Of a stretch of DNA of 64,000 nt, positions 63,649 to 64,000 are shown piece after piece. The position numbers were made by a program, and so were the translations under genes. The stretch covers positions 471,290 through 535,289 of the forward strand of contig NZ_JACVAC010000003.1 in assembly GCF_014851685.1 (NCBI RefSeq), read 5' to 3'. Position 1 is the stretch's first letter. Each line of letters opens with the position of its first letter. The notes beneath the pieces are model-generated. The model ran no database searches, was not told the origin of the DNA, and saw nothing but the letters and a program-made list of their open reading frames with translations. The DNA is from Pseudomonas sp. PDM05. Lineage in GTDB: Bacteria; Pseudomonadota; Gammaproteobacteria; Pseudomonadales; Pseudomonadaceae.

Positions 63649-63738
63649 GTCGCTTCTTCTATATAGAAGGGATCAGGAGGCTGTCTTGGTGGTTTTTTAA
63701 TCAGTTTCGGTTAATTGATAGAAAAACCAAATTATTGG

Positions 63739-63766
63739 TTGACGGCAGATTCTGGATGTCTATAAT
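63739..63766 (+). promoter_or_regulatory. rrn promoter, distal
   Basis: TTGACG, 16-bp spacer, TATAAT (perfect -10), followed by a GC-rich discriminator (TCGCCCC). Strong sigma-70 promoter. Confidence 0.7.
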
Positions 63767-63884
63767 TCGCCCCACTTCCGGCGCAGTCGAAACGGAAAAC
63801 TCCTTGTTAAACAATGAGTTACGCAGTTTTCGGCAGCAGGTTGCTTCAGTTCATCGAAGCGCTGAGGAAGTTGAAAAAGAGGTG

Positions 63885-63912
63885 TTGACAGCAGCGTGTA
63901 ACGCTGTAGAAT
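63885..63912 (+). promoter_or_regulatory. rrn promoter, middle
   Basis: TTGACA (perfect -35), 16-bp spacer, TAGAAT, then the C-rich discriminator TCGCCTCCC, the form that makes rRNA promoters sensitive to ppGpp. Confidence 0.8.
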
Positions 63913-63994
63913 TCGCCTCCCGCTAACGAGAGATCGTAAGCGCAAGTGGTTGAAGTTGTTGAAGAAATCTTCGAAAGCTTCTGAAAATAATCAC

Positions 63995-64000
63995 TTGACA
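63995..64000 (+). promoter_or_regulatory. rrn promoter, proximal -35 (cut by the edge)
   Basis: The last six bases are TTGACA, placed about 110 bp after the previous -35; the -10 element would lie outside the window. Confidence 0.5.

Larger units (their letters stand above)
63649..64000. other. Leader region of a ribosomal RNA operon
   Basis: 352 bp to the window edge without a protein gene. It contains stacked sigma-70 promoters (entries below) and the sequence CGCAAGTGGTTGAAGTTGTT followed by GAAGAAATCTTCGAAAGC, which I recall from the upstream part of Pseudomonas rrn operons. The 16S rRNA gene would start beyond the window. Confidence 0.75.

Noticed and set aside
63735..63926. 63-codon ORF at the right end
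   Set aside because: It runs through consensus rRNA promoter elements and has no start signal.

Overview
This window looks like a chromosomal segment of a Pseudomonas of the fluorescens group. The evidence is dense GC-rich coding sequence, a gene order that I recall from P. aeruginosa in two blocks (PA0102-PA0114-like and PA5445-PA5505-like), and many copies of a short palindrome containing GTGGGAGCGGGCTTGC, the REP family typical of fluorescent pseudomonads. No prophage, insertion sequence, CRISPR array, tRNA or integration scar is visible. Organism and gene-order statements rest on memory, not on a database search.

Layout. (1) 1-3.9 kb: the 3' end of a PA0069-like radical SAM gene, a beta-carbonic anhydrase plus SulP anion transporter pair, and a conserved gene of unknown role. 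(2) 4.2-12.8 kb: the cytochrome c oxidase (aa3 type) operon coxB-coxA-ctaG-coxC-surf1-(SCO-like gene)-ctaA-ctaB-sco. It carries subunits, haem o/a synthesis and copper insertion, and has a REPIN between coxA and ctaG. (3) 12.9-21.7 kb: the methionine importer metNIQ, the large catalase katE, a PA5502-like lipoprotein, and the zinc uptake genes znuB-znuC-zur divergent from znuA. (4) 21.9-29.8 kb: thrB, polA, the sRNA locus ersA with an AlgU-type promoter, engB, cytochromes c5-like and c4, dsbA and an endonuclease/phosphatase-family gene. (5) 29.8-37.3 kb: diguanylate cyclase dgcH, amidase ampDh2, the alginate two-component pair kinB-algB, and a small envelope cluster (unknown protein, DUF1328 protein, Ivy-type lysozyme inhibitor) behind a strong sigma-54 promoter match.

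(6) 37.9-50.8 kb: gltP, an SpmA/SpmB-like fusion, an Mla-type lipid ABC transporter operon (permease, ATPase, MCE protein, lipoprotein), a DUF5924/DUF2914 membrane protein, an M16 peptidase, a Na/Pi cotransporter, TerC and a CitMHS transporter. (7) 51.0-54.9 kb: the least understood stretch. A DUF4105 envelope protein with an added HExxH motif is translationally coupled to the first of three tandem DUF2388 paralogues, followed by two DUF1127 genes that share a 14-bp upstream motif. (8) 55.1-63.6 kb: an acetate/succinate CoA-transferase, the three-gene proton-translocating transhydrogenase pntAA-pntAB-pntB, and the glutaryl-CoA pathway (LysR regulator divergent from gcdH and a CaiB-type CoA transferase). 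(9) 63.7-64.0 kb: stacked sigma-70 promoters of the kind that precede a ribosomal RNA operon, whose genes would start just outside the window.

The main leads are: the gene at 9586-10170, which looks like a second, divergent SCO-type copper protein; the DUF4105/DUF2388/DUF1127 region; the sigma-54 promoter beside algB; the in-frame REPIN that forms a bridging mini-ORF inside the cox operon; and a short minus-strand ORF with its own terminator upstream of gltP.
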